NCBI GenBank assembly: GCA_036653715.1
Contig: JAVVTL010000061.1
Coordinates: 1-9,016, forward strand
DNA from: Scatomorpha sp036653715
GTDB taxonomy: Bacteria > Bacillota > Clostridia > Oscillospirales > Oscillospiraceae
Reading direction: 5' to 3'
Length of the DNA: 9,016 nt
A program made the translations under genes and the position numbers. The notes below the pieces were generated by a model that had not been told where the DNA came from, did not search any database, and was given only the letters and a program-made list of their open reading frames with translations. Shown here piece by piece: positions 6,227-9,016 of this stretch; the stretch's first letter is position 1; the number at the start of each line of letters is the position of its first letter.

Positions 6227-6277
6227 CGTATTAACAAGTGCTTTTTCATCTTTGTCCAATAGTCACAATATTAACAC
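6209..6277. repeat. Imperfect direct repeat (two copies about 40 bp apart) in the divergent promoter region
   Basis: Copy one (6209-6236) contains TTGTCC, AT, GT, then ATTAACA; copy two (6251-6276) repeats the same words in the same order: TTGTCC at 6210 and 6252, ATTAACA at 6230 and 6270. The second copy gives a weaker Rex-like palindrome (minus strand GTGTTAA-TATT-GTGACTA, 6277-6260, ten of fourteen). A spacing of 40-42 bp is close to four helical turns, so proteins bound to both would lie on the same DNA face. This looks like a two-site operator serving one or both divergent genes. Confidence 0.5.
6220..6237. promoter_or_regulatory. Rex-like operator overlapping the operon -35 box
   Basis: Read on the minus strand: TTGTTAA-TACG-TTGACAC. 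The first half matches the Rex consensus TTGTTAA-N4-TTAACAA at all seven positions and the second at five of seven. The site covers the -35 TTGACA, where a bound repressor would block RNA polymerase. Rex senses NADH/NAD+ and is known to control clostridial crotonase-bcd-etf operons, so the location is sensible. Matching was done by eye. The YtoI-like regulator could be the real ligand instead. Confidence 0.5.
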
Positions 6278-6392
6278 ATTGCAATAGGGGGTGCTATACA
6301 ACAGAAGCTTGCTTTAACAGCCAAATATGTCCAAAACAGCAACTTTCGCCTTTATTCTGTGTTACAACAGCGCTTTCGGCAGGTTTTAGCCC
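6238..6392. other. Remainder of the divergent intergenic region
   Basis: Apart from the second operator-like copy, this AT-rich stretch contains an ATTGCAAT palindrome (6278-6285), CAATAG at 6257 and 6282, and further TTAACA/TGTCC words near 6315-6335. No open reading frame, RNA gene or terminator is convincing here. It is most likely regulatory DNA shared by the two divergent units. Confidence 0.45.
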
Positions 6393-6421
6393 TTGCGCGG
6401 GGTGAGTGTGCGTAGTATAAT
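6393..6421 (+). promoter_or_regulatory. Promoter of the regulator/second dehydrogenase unit
   Basis: A perfect TATAAT (6416-6421) stands 17 bp after TTGCGC (6393-6398, three of six to TTGACA). Transcription would start near 6428, leaving a leader of about 27 nt. AGGGGTGA (6443-6450) is the ribosome site, four bases before the ATG at 6455. The weak -35 suggests low or activator-dependent expression. Confidence 0.65.
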
Positions 6422-6454
6422 CATATCTCAGTATATAAATTCAGGGGTGATTTA

Positions 6455-7771
6455 ATGGCAGGAAAGCAGGATGCTATCCTTAAATATATAGAAGCTCTGA
6501 GCCCCGGAACCCGCATTTCCGTCAGAGGACTGGCAAAGGACGCGGAGGTCAGCGAGGGCACGGCCTACAAGGCCATCAAGCGCGCAGAGCTCGAAAGGCT
6601 TGTACAGACCAAGCCCAAGGTTGGGACAATCAGAATCAACTCCCACCTTAAAACAGCTGAATCCGTATCGCTCTCGTCGCTCATAGGCAGGCTCGGGCTT
6701 ACAATTCTTGAGGGCGGAGACTTTGCCTCCGAGCCCATCGGCTCCATAATCCTCGGAGACGGCAGTCTTCGTCAGTTTTCGGAAAGCCTGCGCACCTCCG
6801 AGGGAAAGCCGCTCTGTCTCGTGGGGGACAGACCCGAAATACTGCAGGCGGCGGCTGAATACGGCGCAAGCATTGTCCTCACCGGCGGCGCGTCGGCGGA
6901 CACAGACATGCTTGCCTTGGCGTTTGAGCACAGCTCCTGTGTTCTCTCCACGGAGCGGGACAGCGGCACGCTCCTGCGCATGGCGCGCGAAATCCTTGAC
7001 GGCGCCGGCGAGCGGGACGTGAAGGACCCTGTGCGCACATGGATGGGCATGCCCCTCTACCTCTACGGCAACGACGTTGTCGCGGACTGGCACAAGCTCT
7101 ATCGCCCGGTTTTCTCCATGAGCTCCGTCTGCGCCGTCGTGAACGACGACCTCAGCATTTGCGGCACCATGGACGCCTTCAGCGCCATCACCGCCACCCC
7201 CTCCCAAAAAATATCCAATCTCTGCCGCACGGACATGGACTGCTGCGTTGCCGACGAGGGCGTCTCCATGCGCGAGCTTGCCGACCGCATGATCTCCGAG
7301 AGCGCCGGCGTCGCCTTCATCACGAACGGGGGCAAGATGTGCGGAATCATGACCGCGAACGACATGCTGCGCTATTTCCTCTACAACACTCCCAACGGTG
7401 ACAGCAGCGGCCGCTTCCCCGACGCCATGGAAACGATTGACCGCAATCCGCAGACCGGCAGGAATGTTTATATGGTAAAGCTTCCGGGCGCCGTCGGCGA
7501 GAGCGCCGACTCACCCGACCTTTTCTATCCCGGGCTGCTGAGCGCCGCCCGCCGACACTGCGAGGAGCTTTTCGGCGCGAAGTGCGATTTTGAAAGCGGC
7601 ACCTTCTATTCCCTCGGCAGAATCAACGTCTCGGGGGAGCTTATGATATCCAGCGAAATTCTCAAACGCGGCGCAAACAGCTGCACAATACAGCTCGAAA
7701 TGTACGACGACGCCGCTTGCTACGCAAGATGCACGCTTATCGCCGGCGTATCGGACGGCGCAGGCCGGTAA
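6455..7771 (+). CDS. YtoI-like transcriptional regulator (HTH-DRTGG-CBS-HotDog)
   Basis: A 438-residue protein with the domain order and length of Bacillus subtilis YtoI. Residues about 5-55 form a winged-helix DNA-binding domain (DAILKYIEAL, SVRGLAKDAEVSEGTAYKAIK). Residues about 75-185 look like a DRTGG domain, with VLTGGASAD (141-149) as the signature turn. Residues about 195-310 hold a CBS pair (SVCAVVNDDLSICGTMD and GVAFITNGGKMCGIMTANDML). Residues about 325-438 fit the C-terminal HotDog domain. CBS and DRTGG modules usually bind adenine nucleotides, and HotDog folds bind acyl-CoA thioesters, so the protein could sense energy state together with a CoA ester of the pathway (inference). 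It is divergent from the operon and 18 nt upstream of the second acyl-CoA dehydrogenase gene, so it is the natural candidate for local control of both. Repressor or activator cannot be told. The downstream half of the gene is notably rich in GC-ending codons compared with the minus-strand genes. Confidence 0.87.
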   Translation: MAGKQDAILKYIEALSPGTRISVRGLAKDAEVSEGTAYKAIKRAELERLVQTKPKVGTIRINSHLKTAESVSLSSLIGRLGLTILEGGDFASEPIGSIILGDGSLRQFSESLRTSEGKPLCLVGDRPEILQAAAEYGASIVLTGGASADTDMLALAFEHSSCVLSTERDSGTLLRMAREILDGAGERDVKDPVRTWMGMPLYLYGNDVVADWHKLYRPVFSMSSVCAVVNDDLSICGTMDAFSAITATPSQKISNLCRTDMDCCVADEGVSMRELADRMISESAGVAFITNGGKMCGIMTANDMLRYFLYNTPNGDSSGRFPDAMETIDRNPQTGRNVYMVKLPGAVGESADSPDLFYPGLLSAARRHCEELFGAKCDFESGTFYSLGRINVSGELMISSEILKRGANSCTIQLEMYDDAACYARCTLIAGVSDGAGR

Positions 7772-7789
7772 TATAGGAGGCATTCGTCA

Positions 7790-8947
7790 GTGTTTTTACT
7801 CACAGAAGAACAAATTCGGCTCAAAAAGGAAATCCGCACCTTTGTGGACCGCGAGATAAAGCCGAGAGCTATGGAGCTTGACCGCTCCGGGGAATACCCG
7901 CGCGACCTTGTCAGGCGAGTCGGAGAGCTGGGCTATTGCGCTCTGCCGTTTTCGCCCGAGTTCGGAGGAAATGGCCTCGGGGCGCTTGAGGGACTTATTT
8001 TTATTGAGGAAATCTCGCGGGGGCTTGCCTCCCTCGGGCTTATATTCTGCGCCCATATGTTCCAATGCTGCTACGCGCTTGCGGACGGAATAAGCGAGCG
8101 CCAGAGCCGCGAGTGGTTCAAGCCCTCCATAGCCTGCGACAAGCTCCTTGCCTTCGCGCTCAGCGAAAACAGCGGCGGCTCGGATGCCCTCGGCATCGAC
8201 ACCATCGCCACAAGAACGCATGAGGGCTGGTCGCTCAGCGGCTCCAAGGTCTGGATAACCAACGCCAGCGTGGCGGACGGCTATATAGTCGGCGCGAGAA
8301 CCACCGTAAACAGCCGAAACCGCGACGTGAGCCTTTTTTATGTCGATGCCAACAGCCCCGGCCTCGAGGCGAGCGAGAGAGAAAAGCTAATCGGCCTCAA
8401 TAACTCCCCCACAGGCTGCGTCCGCTTCAACAATTGCACAATCCCCGCGGACGCGATAATCGGCAACGAAAACGACGGCTACAAGCTCATCAAAAACGCG
8501 CTCAACTGCGGGCGTCTGGCGCTCGCCGCCGTCGCCATCGGAATCGCGCAGGACGCCATGGAGCTTGCCCTCAAGTTTTCCGGCGAGCGCGGAAACTTTG
8601 GCCGCGCCATAGCCTCCTATCAGGGCGTCTCCTTCCCCATCGCGGAGATGTACACGAACATCAGCCTCGCGCGCAACATGCTCTACCACGCCGCCGACCT
8701 CGCCGGCAGCGGCGGGCGCTCCACCATGGAGATAGCCGCGCTGAAGCTTTTTTCCACCGAGATGTGTCAGGAGGTCTGCCGCCAATCCGTGCTGATTCAC
8801 GGCGGGCGCGGCTACAGCAAGGACTACGACGCCGAGCGTCTTCTGCGCGACTCCCAGCTCCTCACAACAGCAGAGGGCACCTCGCAGATATGCAAAATCG
8901 TAATCTCCAACGGCCTCTTCAACTCCTCCCCCGAGCAGTATCAATAA
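7790..8947 (+). CDS. Second acyl-CoA dehydrogenase, divergent paralogue
   Basis: A 385-residue FAD acyl-CoA dehydrogenase starting at GTG, with TAGGAGG nine bases upstream, giving MFLLTEEQ in line with family N-termini. Seen are LSENSGGSD (124-132) in place of the usual TEPxAGSD, WITNASVAD (155-163), LNCGR (238-242, normally LDxGR), GERGNFGRAI (265-274), IHGGRGYSKDYDAERLLRD (336-354) and the catalytic base E362 in AEGTSQI. It should therefore be active, but it differs from the operon's dehydrogenase in the FAD loop and elsewhere, so it probably handles another substrate or another step. It has no ETF genes of its own and probably uses the EtfAB encoded across the intergenic region. It is co-transcribed with the regulator and ends 16 nt before a terminator. 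An ACAD-fold dehydratase/dehydrogenase (as in 5-hydroxyvalerate metabolism) is an alternative reading that sequence alone cannot settle. Confidence 0.92.
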   Translation: MFLLTEEQIRLKKEIRTFVDREIKPRAMELDRSGEYPRDLVRRVGELGYCALPFSPEFGGNGLGALEGLIFIEEISRGLASLGLIFCAHMFQCCYALADGISERQSREWFKPSIACDKLLAFALSENSGGSDALGIDTIATRTHEGWSLSGSKVWITNASVADGYIVGARTTVNSRNRDVSLFYVDANSPGLEASEREKLIGLNNSPTGCVRFNNCTIPADAIIGNENDGYKLIKNALNCGRLALAAVAIGIAQDAMELALKFSGERGNFGRAIASYQGVSFPIAEMYTNISLARNMLYHAADLAGSGGRSTMEIAALKLFSTEMCQEVCRQSVLIHGGRGYSKDYDAERLLRDSQLLTTAEGTSQICKIVISNGLFNSSPEQYQ

Positions 8948-8963
8948 TTGCAAATTTGCCCTA

Positions 8964-8996
8964 AAAAGTCCGTCGCTTTCGCGACGGACTTTTGGG
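8964..8996. terminator. Bidirectional intrinsic terminator
   Basis: A 13-bp perfect stem (8964-8976 with 8981-8993, core GTCCGTCGC/GCGACGGAC) and a TTTC tetraloop. Plus transcription leaves TTTT then GGGTTTATT; minus transcription leaves TTTTT. It starts 16 nt after the second dehydrogenase stop codon, and just inside the apparent stop of a convergent gene, so it can serve both sides. Confidence 0.88.
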
Positions 8997-8997
8997 T

Positions 8998-9016
8998 TTA
9001 TTCGATTACGACCTTG
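8998..9016 (-). CDS. C-terminal end of a convergent gene (partial, unidentified)
   Basis: Read on the minus strand, the last bases give KVVIE followed by TAA at 9000-8998, immediately beyond a hairpin with five T. This is the usual layout for the end of a convergent gene sharing the terminator. Only five codons are visible, so neither identity nor reality can be confirmed. Confidence 0.35.

Noticed and set aside
8434..8964. 176-codon arginine-rich frame on the plus strand within the second dehydrogenase
   Set aside because: Out-of-frame shadow of a GC-rich gene; the Arg/His-rich composition is typical of frame-shifted reading, and it runs into the terminator.
1..9016. CRISPR array, insertion sequence, tRNA or rRNA gene, phage or defence genes
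   Set aside because: No regular spaced repeats, transposase, terminal inverted repeats, cloverleaf or rRNA motifs were found; the whole window is accounted for by metabolic genes, a regulator and their control sites.

Overview
The window looks like part of a chromosome from an anaerobic Clostridia-type Firmicute. The evidence is strong AGGAGG ribosome sites, AT-rich spacers between moderately GC-rich genes, a clostridial-style CoA-transferase/ETF/acyl-CoA dehydrogenase set, and a YtoI-like regulator of a type known from Bacillus. A gut member of the Oscillospiraceae and relatives is a reasonable guess, but the sequence alone does not prove it. All genes are accounted for and none looks disrupted.

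Layout. A minus-strand operon of seven genes fills 6037 down to 70. In transcription order it encodes an acyl-CoA dehydrogenase, EtfB, EtfA, an enoyl-CoA hydratase/isomerase-family protein, an AceTr/SatP-type acetate transporter, and the two subunits of a class I CoA-transferase. It ends in a clear intrinsic terminator (16-48). A divergent intergenic region (6038-6454) holds a promoter for each direction and two copies of a Rex-like palindromic motif, one lying on the -35 box of the operon promoter. On the plus strand, a 438-residue HTH-DRTGG-CBS-HotDog (YtoI-like) regulator (6455-7771) is followed after 18 nt by a second acyl-CoA dehydrogenase (7790-8947). That two-gene unit ends in a bidirectional terminator. 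The last 19 bases read as the C-terminal end of a convergent gene.

How the genes may work together (inference). The CoA-transferase would activate a carboxylic acid using acetyl-CoA or another acyl-CoA. The isomerase-like protein would move a C=C bond into conjugation. One or both dehydrogenases, with the probably electron-bifurcating EtfAB, would reduce the 2-enoyl-CoA. The transporter would handle acetate or the short-chain acid. Thiolase, 3-hydroxyacyl-CoA dehydrogenase and a canonical crotonase are all absent, so this is not the standard acetyl-CoA-to-butyrate operon. The crotonase-fold protein lacks both hydratase glutamates but has the aspartate used by PaaG-type isomerases. The set looks more like a dedicated module for an unsaturated or hydroxy/amino-acid-derived short-chain acid. 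The regulator has a HotDog domain that could sense an acyl-CoA, and the Rex-like sites suggest additional NADH/NAD+ control.
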